Part shown: piece after piece, positions 8,641-17,176 of the stretch | How positions within the stretch are numbered: position 1 is the stretch's first letter | Layout: the number at the start of each line of letters is the position of its first letter | Source of the DNA: Bacteroidales bacterium | Lineage (GTDB): Bacteria > Bacteroidota > Bacteroidia > Bacteroidales > F082 | Assembly: GCA_017632935.1 (NCBI GenBank) | Contig: JAGBQJ010000037.1 | Span: 23,086 to 87,085, forward strand | Direction of reading: 5' to 3' | DNA length: 64,000 bases | Notes under the pieces: model-generated | Told to the model about the DNA's origin: nothing | The model's database searches: none | What the model saw: the letters and a program-made list of their open reading frames with translations, nothing else | Made by a program: the position numbers and the translations under genes

Positions 8641-9891
8641 ATGAAGAGAATTGTACTTTATGCGATTATGGCTTTATGCTTGATTAGTTCAAGTTGTGAT
8701 GCCCAAACAAGAAGAAGAGGTGGCGGTCATGAAGGAAACAGTGAGCCTACCCAAAAAACAGAAACGATTAAACCAGCTTCTAATAAGCCTGTAGTCAATG
8801 TTTATATTGAGAATTCAGGGAGTATGGATGGATATTTGAAGGGGGTTACCGAGTTTGAGTCTGCAGTATATAACTATTTGTCAGACATTAAGATTTCGGA
8901 TATTACCGACACCTTGAATTTGTATTATATCAATAGTGAGATTATTTCCTATGCGCAAAGTGCTGATGCTGATGTTATTCGAGATTTTATTAGCAAACTC
9001 GAGCCAAATGAGTTTAAAAAACGAGGAGGAAACAGAGGTACTTCTGATATTGCTGATGTAATAAAGTCAATATTAAAGGAAACTCGAGATGGTGTTATTT
9101 CCATAATGGTTACTGACGGCATTTTTTCACCAGGTAAAGGTAAAGATGCTGAAGCTTATCTTGTAAATCAAGAAATCGGAATAAAAACATCGATGGCTGA
9201 GCATTTAAATAAATATCCAAAATCGGCTGTGATTTTATATCAATTGTCTTCGAAGTTTGATGGCACTTATTATAATAAGGTGGATGCTAAGATTCCCTTG
9301 AATAATGTACAAAGGCCATTTTATATTTGGATATTTGGTCAAGCATCTGATCTGGCAGCATTGAGAGAAGCAGTTCCGGAAAACAAGTTTAATGGAAGTG
9401 GAGTTGAAAAAATGTTTTCTATTGTCGCTGGAAATCAAAGAGTTGATTATGCAGTTAAGCCAAAGTCGGGTAATTTTTGTGTTTCAAGAAATAATCCAAA
9501 AACAGAAATTAATAAACTAAAAGCGGATCGTGACGGGAAAGTGAGGTTTTCCGTAAACGCGGACTTTAAAGATTTACTGTTGGATGAATCTTATATTATT
9601 GATTCTAGAAATTATGAATTACAGATTTATGATCTTAAAGTTGCACCGAAAACAGATTCCAAATACACTCATACGATTACGCTTGCTACTGAAAATAGGA
9701 AACAGAAAAATGGAGAATTGAGCATCAAATTAATGATGACCGAACCTAATTGGGATGATGTGAACGATCCTATTGGTTTAGAAGCCGTTCCTGGAAAAAC
9801 CTATGGAATAAAGTATCAGATAAGTGGCATTTATAAGGCTTTTGCAAATAAGGCAAATTATTATACGGAGCTTATTATCAACATTAAATAA
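8641..9891 (+). CDS. VWA-like lipoprotein, first intact gene of the tubulin-like cluster
   Basis: Predicted exported lipoprotein: MKRIVLYAIMALCLISSSC gives a signal peptide with lipobox SSSC. The ATG at 8641 is chosen because the frame upstream of it has no signal-like sequence. Residues about 48-250 look like a von Willebrand A fold. The first strand ends in VYIENSGSMDGYL, a MIDAS-like DxSxS with Asn in place of Asp, and a later strand IMVTDGIFS resembles the third MIDAS loop. The C-terminal part (about 290-416) is beta-rich and unassigned. VWA domains usually hold protein-protein contacts through a metal ion; whether this one binds metal is unclear given the Asn. It begins a series of same-strand genes with short gaps up to 19497. 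Low GC compared with flanking regions. Confidence 0.7.
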   Translation: MKRIVLYAIMALCLISSSCDAQTRRRGGGHEGNSEPTQKTETIKPASNKPVVNVYIENSGSMDGYLKGVTEFESAVYNYLSDIKISDITDTLNLYYINSEIISYAQSADADVIRDFISKLEPNEFKKRGGNRGTSDIADVIKSILKETRDGVISIMVTDGIFSPGKGKDAEAYLVNQEIGIKTSMAEHLNKYPKSAVILYQLSSKFDGTYYNKVDAKIPLNNVQRPFYIWIFGQASDLAALREAVPENKFNGSGVEKMFSIVAGNQRVDYAVKPKSGNFCVSRNNPKTEINKLKADRDGKVRFSVNADFKDLLLDESYIIDSRNYELQIYDLKVAPKTDSKYTHTITLATENRKQKNGELSIKLMMTEPNWDDVNDPIGLEAVPGKTYGIKYQISGIYKAFANKANYYTELIINIK

Positions 9892-9909
9892 CTAAAAGTA
9901 ACATTTATT

Positions 9910-10350
9910 ATGAACATTATTTTTTCATGGATTTATGGATGGTTTATCTCTATTTTTGGAGAAGATCTGGATTATCACTTATTTGGTTATGAATGCCAAG
10001 GTGATGAATTTGTTTTGGGCGACAGATGCCTCTATACCCCAATTGGATTAGTTGCACTAGGTGTTGCTATTCTGTTTTTTGTGCTGTATTATTACATAGT
10101 TAATTCAGCAAAATTAAACAGGTGGTGGCATTGGGTAATCGTGATGCTATTGGTTGGTATTGTTAATTTCTTTGTCGGTCACGCATGGACTGTTGCCGAA
10201 TTGCCCAATATGGGAGGATGTTTGACAGTCTATGTTGGTGATTGCTGGTTGTTTGGATTAGCAAACGCTATTGTGTCCGCTCTTTTCTTCATTATTATCT
10301 CGTTCGCAGGGAAATGGGGAAGTAGTCAATGTAAACATACACCTTTCTAA
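9910..10350 (+). CDS. Small multi-spanning membrane protein of the cluster
   Basis: 146 residues with four probable membrane segments: an N-terminal amphipathic/hydrophobic start (about 1-16), then about 40-62 (PIGLVALGVAILFFVLYYYIV), about 74-92 and about 110-135. Cysteines occur in the loops (YECQGDEFVLGDRC and GGCLTVYVGDC), possibly periplasmic disulfides. No family recognised. It follows the VWA lipoprotein by 18 bases and precedes the tubulin-like gene by 34 bases, so co-transcription is likely. A role as membrane anchor or channel component of the system is inference from position only. Confidence 0.65.
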   Translation: MNIIFSWIYGWFISIFGEDLDYHLFGYECQGDEFVLGDRCLYTPIGLVALGVAILFFVLYYYIVNSAKLNRWWHWVIVMLLVGIVNFFVGHAWTVAELPNMGGCLTVYVGDCWLFGLANAIVSALFFIIISFAGKWGSSQCKHTPF

Positions 10351-10384
10351 TTTAACTGAGTATTAACAAATTAAATAAGCAAAC

Positions 10385-11806
10385 ATGAAAGTATATGTAT
10401 TTGGTATAGGAGGAACAGGATCTCGCGTTATGCGTGCTATGACTATGCTTTTAGCTTCTGGTGTGGAATGCAAGGCCGACGCTATTGTTCCGATTATTGT
10501 CGACCCAGATGCTGCGGGTGGTGATGTTGAACGTGCAGCCACTTTGATGCGGCATTATGGTGAAATTAGAAGCAAATTGGACTTTTCATCCAAAAAGCAA
10601 AACAGGTTTTTCCGTACAGAAATTATGGAAACCATGCCTAATTTTCGATTACCTTTAAGCAACACAGAGGATTGCCGCTTTGATGAATACATGGATTTGA
10701 GCGGCATGTCGAAAGAGAACAAAGCTTTGGCTAGATTATTGTTTTCGCAGAAAAACCTTGACTCTGACATGAAGATTGGATTTAAAGGCAATCCCAATGT
10801 GGGTAGTGTGGTTTTGAATCAGTTCGAGGATTCCATACATTTCCAGAATTTTGCGAATGACTTTACCGCACAAGATAAGATATTTATCATTTCTTCCATC
10901 TTTGGTGGAACAGGAGCTAGCGGCTTCCCGCTTTTGTTGAAGACGTTGCGCACTAGCAATAACATCGCAAATCCTAATCTTGTGAATAATGCTCACATTG
11001 GTGCCATTACGGTGTTGCCCTATTTCCAAGTGCAACAAGATGATGAGTCTTCGATAGATTCAGCTACTTTTGTTTCAAAGGCGAAATCAGCTTTGTCGTA
11101 CTATCTTCGTTCCATTAGTCAAAACAACACCATTGACGATCTCTATTACGTGGGAGATGATACCCGAACAACATACGAGAATGTTGAAGGTGGTGCAGAG
11201 CAAAAAAACAATGCTCATTTTGTAGAATTGATTTCAGCTTTAGCATTGATAGACTTTGCCAATTCACAAAATCCGAATCCAGAAAGGTCTAATGCAGAGT
11301 ATTTGCAGACTGTACACAAGGAGTTTGGTATTGAAAAAGATTCCAATGAAATAACTTTTGTGGAACTTGGACAAAAATCAAAAAAGCAACTTCGCAAGCC
11401 CATGACCCAGTTTTTATTGTTTGCTAAATACTTGGATGAATACAGGGACTTTATGAGTCAGCCATGGGTGGTTGACCGCAAATTTGACGATAACTTCTTT
11501 GATAGCGATTTTATTTCTACATTAAAGACGGTACAAAGCGAGTATATAGGATGGCTTGCTGAAATGGCTGGGCAACAAAGAGCTTTTACACCATTTAATT
11601 TGCATCGTGATCCTAATAGAGTATTTGATTTGGTAAAAGGCAATTCTCCGAGAGGAGTTTTCTTTGATAAAAACTTCAAATTTTTTGATAATCGTTTGAA
11701 CGGAACGCGTGGCGAAAGCAAATCGGGAGAAAAAGAACAACAATTTGCGGAGTTGTTCTATTTGGCTACAGAAAAATTGGTAAAGGACAAATTAAATATT
11801 GATTAA
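10385..11806 (+). CDS. Tubulin/FtsZ-like protein
   Basis: The N-terminus KVYVFGIGGTGSRVMRAM (residues about 2-19) is a Rossmann-type start seen in tubulin-like proteins. At about residues 173-180, after a hydrophobic strand (IFIISSIF), comes GGTGASG, equivalent to the GGGTGSG tubulin signature that binds the nucleotide phosphates. Overall length is 473 residues, within the range of the tubulin_2-like family. The C-terminal third is charged and unassigned. I infer a cytoplasmic GTP-binding protein, possibly forming filaments. Tubulin-like proteins of this type have been linked by gene context to VWA-domain and OmpA-family proteins in predicted membrane-remodelling systems, which fits the neighbours here. 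Start ATG 10385 is directly at the conserved strand. The next gene starts 2 bases after the stop. Confidence 0.8.
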   Translation: MKVYVFGIGGTGSRVMRAMTMLLASGVECKADAIVPIIVDPDAAGGDVERAATLMRHYGEIRSKLDFSSKKQNRFFRTEIMETMPNFRLPLSNTEDCRFDEYMDLSGMSKENKALARLLFSQKNLDSDMKIGFKGNPNVGSVVLNQFEDSIHFQNFANDFTAQDKIFIISSIFGGTGASGFPLLLKTLRTSNNIANPNLVNNAHIGAITVLPYFQVQQDDESSIDSATFVSKAKSALSYYLRSISQNNTIDDLYYVGDDTRTTYENVEGGAEQKNNAHFVELISALALIDFANSQNPNPERSNAEYLQTVHKEFGIEKDSNEITFVELGQKSKKQLRKPMTQFLLFAKYLDEYRDFMSQPWVVDRKFDDNFFDSDFISTLKTVQSEYIGWLAEMAGQQRAFTPFNLHRDPNRVFDLVKGNSPRGVFFDKNFKFFDNRLNGTRGESKSGEKEQQFAELFYLATEKLVKDKLNID

Positions 11807-11808
11807 TT

Positions 11809-14800
11809 ATGGCAGTTTTTAGATTATACAATATCCAAGGCAACAACAATATAGTTGATTGGCAGGTGTCTCAAGTGTATGGCACTCAGGCTATCGGTGA
11901 AATCTCAGACCCAGACGGAGCTACGGCCAAAAAAGAAATAACATCAATTCCTTCACCTTTTGCAAGAATCGACTTGGTAAAGACTGCATTTAGGGAAGTG
12001 ACGAACATGGTAAGAGGTGGTCGAGATAAGAAAGCGGCGTTAAACGGGATAACCATTTATCATAAAATGGTGTCCGAAATGTTTGATGTGGCTCAGCTGT
12101 TCTTTAATTTTAACCGCTTTAAGGACAAGTTCGAAATTCTTGTGTGGGATAGAGATAGAGATTTGGATGTGAACAACATATTAGGTAATACGCTCAAACT
12201 TTATCTGGAATCGGATGCGAAAGGAAATGATCCATACAATTTTGGGAAGATGAGAAGGATTTATTTGCTGAATTATATAGGTCCAGACCGTCCTTCGGAC
12301 ATGAATATTGTTGGTGGAACTTCACCTACGACACTTTTCTTTTCGTCGGCGAATAGCTTAAGCTATGTCTCAAGGAACGTTATGTTTGATACTGATAGGC
12401 CATTTGACGATGGTTTTAGTCCCTTGTACAAACGCAGTTTTGATTTCCAAAAATACATGTTCGCATTAAGGAAATCTAACAGGAGGTTTGCCACAGAGTT
12501 TCCTGAGGTTAACGATTATCTTGATTTGACCTATGGCTGCCTTTCCAATGATGAGAAAAGTGAAATTGACCGACTGACAGAGACTACTATCAACGATTAT
12601 GAACCTATTGGTGTGGGTGAAAGGGGGCAGGATTTTCTTGAGATTCTTGGCCATCCTTTCCATAAAATATCTCAAGCTCCTAACTGGGATAGCGATTTTA
12701 AGATCAGAACAAGTATCTATTCTGGTGACAAACTTCCTTTTGTTTTACCTATAGAAAAGGGTAATGTATATGCAAATTATGTATATACAAGTAGCATTTG
12801 GGGACAGGAAAATGCTGCACCCTATGTTGCATTGGATAGCAATAAAAAAGTCATCCCGTGGAAACAACGCCGTCTTCCTAAAGTGAACGATGAGTATCCT
12901 TTCTTGACTATCAGCGACTTTTTGGAGGATGTTGTAATCCGTTTGCCATACAAGCAAAATAGTGACGATTACTTTGATGGAGGTTATGTATGCCGTGATG
13001 AGAACGAGAAATGCAGTTATCTTTTACCACTGACTGATTTGTTTTTCCAATTCTTTAGTGTAAAGGAACTGAAAGAGACTATTCCTGGAACAAATAAAAA
13101 AATGCTTGAGTTTGTTGAAAATGTAGGCGGTGTAAAAGTGTTGTTACGTGTTCCTGTTAAAAAAGGTTTTATTGAGTATAGTCGTATCTATTATAAGGAC
13201 GCCAGTCCTGATGTGAGTGAGAAAAAGAATGACGGTGGTTTGATTGAAACCAAATTCGGATTGGGAATCATGCCGTTTGTCCGTTTCCCAGATGATGTGG
13301 ATAAGCATTATCGCGTCGCGTTTTATGACAAAGGTAAATCAAATACTACTCTTTCTTTTAGAGATTTGAATAACAATAACGACCTTGTAACAAATAGAGT
13401 GCCTCGTGCTGAAAAGGGCGTTTCTGGTTGTAGCCATGAAGCTTATGTTGTAGAAAGCAATTTTGACAGAATTAAGGTCCGAATGGGACAATATGGGGGT
13501 TATATTGTTCCAAAATTCCAAAAAGTCAATGAAACAAATGGAACCTTTACTTTTGCTGTTGATTTTGGAACTACCAATACCCACATTGAGTATTGCACTG
13601 ATGCTAATAAAACGCCAAAGGCATTTGACGTTAAAAAGGATGAAAAGCAAATTCATAAAATGCATGAGTTTTATGATGATCCAGATATTCGAATAGCCTT
13701 TGAACAGGATTTTATCCCCGATACTATTGGCGATAAATACAATTTCCCCATGCGTACAGTGTTTGCCAGTCGAAAAGGAATGAAATTGGAAAATAATCCC
13801 ATGCCCTTGAGCGATGGTAATATTCCATTTTTGTATGAAAAAGACATTATGCCTATTTGGGATACAATTAATACTGAATTGAAATGGGGAAGTGTTTCTG
13901 AGCGTTTACTTGAAATGCATCTGGAAACACTATTCATTCTCATGCGCAACAAAGTGGCTATAAATAATGGTAATCTTTCTGCAACTAGAGTGATTTGGTT
14001 CTATCCAGCCAGCATGACGGTGGCAAAGGTCAATCAATTCAATCGGATTTGGAAAGATGCATACGAAAAATATTTCGGTAGTAATTCGCAAAACAATGTG
14101 ATTAGCATTTCTGAATCAAAAGCTCCGTATCTACACTTCATTTCATCACAGGGAGCAGCTGATGAAATAGTTACTATTGATATTGGTGGAGGCACTACGG
14201 ATGTTTTTGTTGTTGAGGAGCAAAACGATCGAATGTTGCTTTCGTTCAGATTTGCTTCCAATGCTATTTTTGGAGACGCATACAATAGCAATCCTCAGAA
14301 AAATGGATTCGTATGCAAGTATAAAGATGATTTCAAAAAGAAATTGGATAGCAATGGTCTGCTTGAACTGTCTCAGGCCTTGACTCAAATTGAGGCACAA
14401 GGGAAATCTTCGGATATTGTAGCTTTCCTGTTCTCATTGGTAGGTGATAAAGTAAAAAGCAACAAAGAACTCGATTTCTTACGCAAACTCAAAGGAGATG
14501 ATCGTATGCGTTATGTTTTCATCATCTTTTATGGATCAATCCTGTATTTCTTGGCTAAGGCTATGAAAGCTAAGGGCCTGGTTAAACCAAAGACAATAGC
14601 GTTCAGTGGAAATGGTGCCAAGACGCTCCATATTCTTTCAGAAGAAGATAGTATGGTTGCTCGTTTTGCCAAACTAATTTTTGATGGAGTTTATGGTGAC
14701 AGCACTGGTACTATTGAGGTGATGATGGAAAAGAATCCCAAGATAGCCACTTGTAAAGGAGGTATCGAAAGACCTAATGCTCAACCGTATGATCAAATTG

Positions 14801-15186
14801 GTAATATCAAAACTATTTTTGTAGGAAATGATTTTGCATCTACCAACGATGAAAAGCTTACTTATGCTAATATTACAGATAGTATTAAGAACGAAGTAGT
14901 AGAGTCGGTGAAGGATTTCTTTGTCTTCTTGTTTGAACTTCATAAAAACAATAATGAGTTTCTCATCAATAATCTTGCAGCCGATTCCTCTATTTTCAAT
15001 GAAGTGAAGGAGTTTTGTTTGGGAGATGAAGGAATGCAGCTGTTGCAAGTGTCAATGTCAAAGGGAATCGCTAACAAACGTGATACCGACGGAGTGAATG
15101 ATGAAACCCAACTAGAGGAAACGTTATTCTTCTATCCATTGGTGGGATTCCTTCATAATTTGGCATACAAAATCTATAAGATGTAA
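11809..15186 (+). CDS. Very large protein with Hsp70/actin-type ATPase domain
   Basis: 1125 residues. The second half has the three signature loops of the actin/Hsp70/sugar-kinase fold. Phosphate 1 is FAVDFGTTNTHIEY (about residues 580-595), phosphate 2 is VTIDIGGGTTDVFVV (about 787-801), and an adenosine-type loop is IAFSGNGAKT (about 928-938). The first 570 residues show no motif I recognise. No signal peptide, so cytoplasmic. It starts 2 bases after the tubulin-like gene, implying translational coupling and probably similar amounts of both proteins. Proteins of this size and fold are sometimes annotated as SrfB-like virulence factors; I regard that as possible, not proven. A tubulin-like GTPase and an actin-like ATPase encoded back to back is unusual. 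Confidence 0.75.
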   Translation: MAVFRLYNIQGNNNIVDWQVSQVYGTQAIGEISDPDGATAKKEITSIPSPFARIDLVKTAFREVTNMVRGGRDKKAALNGITIYHKMVSEMFDVAQLFFNFNRFKDKFEILVWDRDRDLDVNNILGNTLKLYLESDAKGNDPYNFGKMRRIYLLNYIGPDRPSDMNIVGGTSPTTLFFSSANSLSYVSRNVMFDTDRPFDDGFSPLYKRSFDFQKYMFALRKSNRRFATEFPEVNDYLDLTYGCLSNDEKSEIDRLTETTINDYEPIGVGERGQDFLEILGHPFHKISQAPNWDSDFKIRTSIYSGDKLPFVLPIEKGNVYANYVYTSSIWGQENAAPYVALDSNKKVIPWKQRRLPKVNDEYPFLTISDFLEDVVIRLPYKQNSDDYFDGGYVCRDENEKCSYLLPLTDLFFQFFSVKELKETIPGTNKKMLEFVENVGGVKVLLRVPVKKGFIEYSRIYYKDASPDVSEKKNDGGLIETKFGLGIMPFVRFPDDVDKHYRVAFYDKGKSNTTLSFRDLNNNNDLVTNRVPRAEKGVSGCSHEAYVVESNFDRIKVRMGQYGGYIVPKFQKVNETNGTFTFAVDFGTTNTHIEYCTDANKTPKAFDVKKDEKQIHKMHEFYDDPDIRIAFEQDFIPDTIGDKYNFPMRTVFASRKGMKLENNPMPLSDGNIPFLYEKDIMPIWDTINTELKWGSVSERLLEMHLETLFILMRNKVAINNGNLSATRVIWFYPASMTVAKVNQFNRIWKDAYEKYFGSNSQNNVISISESKAPYLHFISSQGAADEIVTIDIGGGTTDVFVVEEQNDRMLLSFRFASNAIFGDAYNSNPQKNGFVCKYKDDFKKKLDSNGLLELSQALTQIEAQGKSSDIVAFLFSLVGDKVKSNKELDFLRKLKGDDRMRYVFIIFYGSILYFLAKAMKAKGLVKPKTIAFSGNGAKTLHILSEEDSMVARFAKLIFDGVYGDSTGTIEVMMEKNPKIATCKGGIERPNAQPYDQIGNIKTIFVGNDFASTNDEKLTYANITDSIKNEVVESVKDFFVFLFELHKNNNEFLINNLAADSSIFNEVKEFCLGDEGMQLLQVSMSKGIANKRDTDGVNDETQLEETLFFYPLVGFLHNLAYKIYKM

Positions 15187-15245
15187 GTGTTTAACGAGGC
15201 AGCAATAGGTTGTTAAACCTGTTGCTGCCTTTAAATAGAGGAGCC

Positions 15246-16160
15246 ATGAAAAAAAGGTGCTTTTTATTGTTGTTTTTTTGTGGATTTTTTGCTTATTGTA
15301 GTGCAGCTTCTACATTAGATTTAAACAAAATACTGCAAGCTTCCGGTGTGCTTATTATTAAGGTTGATACGGTAACAATAGTAGATTCAACTAATGTCAT
15401 TACCCTTGATAATATAATGTTTGAGAATTTCAAATCCCGTATCGTTGACACTACTGACTACAAGGCTTCCGTTGCTCGTTTAACAGGGCAAATAGAGGGT
15501 TTACAATTACAATTGTCAGAGGAAAATGGGAAGAAATCTTCATTGATGAAAATCTTTCCTTTTTTATTATTAGGTTTAGTTTTCATTTTGTTTGTCTTGT
15601 TTTTCGTGGATAGAGCAAAAAGAAAAGATAGGTTAAAAGAAGAGGTAGTAAGAATTGTTCTAGAGAGCAAACGGCTGAAGAGTTGGCGTGATGATAGCGA
15701 GGCAAAACCAAGAGTCCAATCTACTGTTCAAAATGTCAAAACGTATGATCGAGAAATCAATGATTTGCTACGAAGGATAGGTGCTTTGGAGGACAAGAAC
15801 CAAAAGGAGGAACAATCTTATCGGAAGACCGAAATACCGATTTCGCAACCTATACCTACAAAGAATAATATGATGTTATATGGAGATTTCATCAATGACG
15901 GCTGTTTCTCTAGGGTGAAGGAAAACCCAGATGATGACACTAACTTTGAATTGCATTTAATAAACGAAAGAACTGCATCTTTCATTATCTACCGACCTGC
16001 ATGCCCTCGTATTATCAGTAATCCTATGGCTTTCTTGCAAGGATGTGAAAAGCAGGTTTTGGGAAATACTATAGTATCAATTGTAAAAGAAGGAACTGCA
16101 ATGAAAGATGATAATGGGAAATGGAGAATAAGCGATGAATTAAAGGTTGAAATTAGATAG
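15246..16160 (+). CDS. Signal peptide/TM coiled-coil protein with cluster-specific C-terminal domain (paralog 1)
   Basis: 304 residues from the ATG at 15246, chosen because it is followed at once by a signal sequence (KKRCFLLLFFCGFFAYCSAAS). A short outer domain (about 22-95) leads to a membrane segment near 104-124 (FPFLLLGLVFILFVLFFV). A cytoplasmic coiled-coil/charged linker follows, then a C-terminal domain of about 90 residues with DFINDGCFSRV, FELHL, ASFIIY and LQGCEKQVLG. The same domain ends the next protein. The topology puts the shared domain in the cytoplasm with the tubulin-like and actin-like proteins, and the N-terminus in the periplasm. The stop codon is TAG, 4 bases before the next ATG. 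No family recognised. Confidence 0.7.
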   Translation: MKKRCFLLLFFCGFFAYCSAASTLDLNKILQASGVLIIKVDTVTIVDSTNVITLDNIMFENFKSRIVDTTDYKASVARLTGQIEGLQLQLSEENGKKSSLMKIFPFLLLGLVFILFVLFFVDRAKRKDRLKEEVVRIVLESKRLKSWRDDSEAKPRVQSTVQNVKTYDREINDLLRRIGALEDKNQKEEQSYRKTEIPISQPIPTKNNMMLYGDFINDGCFSRVKENPDDDTNFELHLINERTASFIIYRPACPRIISNPMAFLQGCEKQVLGNTIVSIVKEGTAMKDDNGKWRISDELKVEIR

Positions 16161-16164
16161 TGCT

Positions 16165-17172
16165 ATGCGAAAGCGATTTGTTTTAGGACTTCTGACAATG
16201 TTGTTGTGTTATTCGTTTGGAATGGCGCAGAAAACATATACAGTAACTGGAAATGGAGATGGAGGATTGCTTTTGATTGCAAAAAAGAATAATATTTCAT
16301 TAGAGCAATTACGTGAATGGAATAATAAATGTGATGATTTGGTTAAGAAAGGAGATGTATATTATGTAGAAGACCCCAAAGAATATACAAAAAATGCTGA
16401 AACGCAACTCCAATTTGATTCAAATATGGAGTTGAATAAAAGCAAAGAAGAATTTGGCGATACCAACGGCGTTGTAAGTAGTGGCGATTCGAATACACTA
16501 CAAAATGATACATATGCTAATCCATCTGGAAAAACAAATCCTCGTTTTTGGTGGTTTTGGCTCATCATTGGAATTATTACAGGAGCCTTCATTTGGGAAA
16601 TTGGGGTGAGAAAACGGATAATTCGAGACAAAGAGAATCAGAATTCTCCTAAACAGAATCTTGATAATTCTTTTGAAATAGGTAGTCTGAAGAATGAAAT
16701 CCAAAAACTTACCAAGGAAAAGCACCAGCTTAAGAAAAAGGTCGAAAGCCTTGAGGAAGAGAAAGGAGAGTTGCTTGAGGAGAATATTAGACTTGGAGAA
16801 AGAATGGATGATGCTTTCAGCAGAAATATTGATGAAAAGGCATCCAATAATAACCATAATACCTATAATAAATGTAGTGATGTATTATATGCTGATTTTA
16901 TAAACGAAGGTTGTTTTTCTCGTGTAACTGAAATTCCGAATGATGATTCAAATTTCGAGTTGCATTTGAAGAATGAAAAAACGGCAGCTTTTATTATCTA
17001 TTTGCCTGCTATGCCTAGAATTGTAAGTAATCCCGCTGCATTTCTGCAAGGATGTGACAAGCAGGTTCTTGGTCAAATAGGCGAGGTGGCAATAAATAGG
17101 GAGGGATTAGCTCAATATGATACAGATGACAAATGGAAAGTGATTAATAAGTTGAATGTTATAATCAAGTAA
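16165..17172 (+). CDS. LysM-like/TM/coiled-coil protein with cluster-specific C-terminal domain (paralog 2)
   Basis: 335 residues from the ATG at 16165, which begins a signal peptide (RKRFVLGLLTMLLCYSFGMAQ). Residues about 23-70 resemble a LysM module (TYTVTGNGDGGLLLIAKKNN, ISLEQLREWN), which would bind peptidoglycan. A low-complexity stalk leads to a membrane segment near 129-150 (FWWFWLIIGIITGAFIWEI). A strong heptad coiled coil (about 175-215, KLTKEKHQLKKKVESLEEEK) and the same C-terminal domain as in the preceding protein follow (DFINEGCFSRV, AAFIIY, LQGCDKQVLG). The design suggests a link from the cell wall to the cytoplasmic components. It overlaps nothing and is followed after 4 bases by the channel-like gene. 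Confidence 0.7.
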   Translation: MRKRFVLGLLTMLLCYSFGMAQKTYTVTGNGDGGLLLIAKKNNISLEQLREWNNKCDDLVKKGDVYYVEDPKEYTKNAETQLQFDSNMELNKSKEEFGDTNGVVSSGDSNTLQNDTYANPSGKTNPRFWWFWLIIGIITGAFIWEIGVRKRIIRDKENQNSPKQNLDNSFEIGSLKNEIQKLTKEKHQLKKKVESLEEEKGELLEENIRLGERMDDAFSRNIDEKASNNNHNTYNKCSDVLYADFINEGCFSRVTEIPNDDSNFELHLKNEKTAAFIIYLPAMPRIVSNPAAFLQGCDKQVLGQIGEVAINREGLAQYDTDDKWKVINKLNVIIK

Positions 17173-17176
17173 GACT

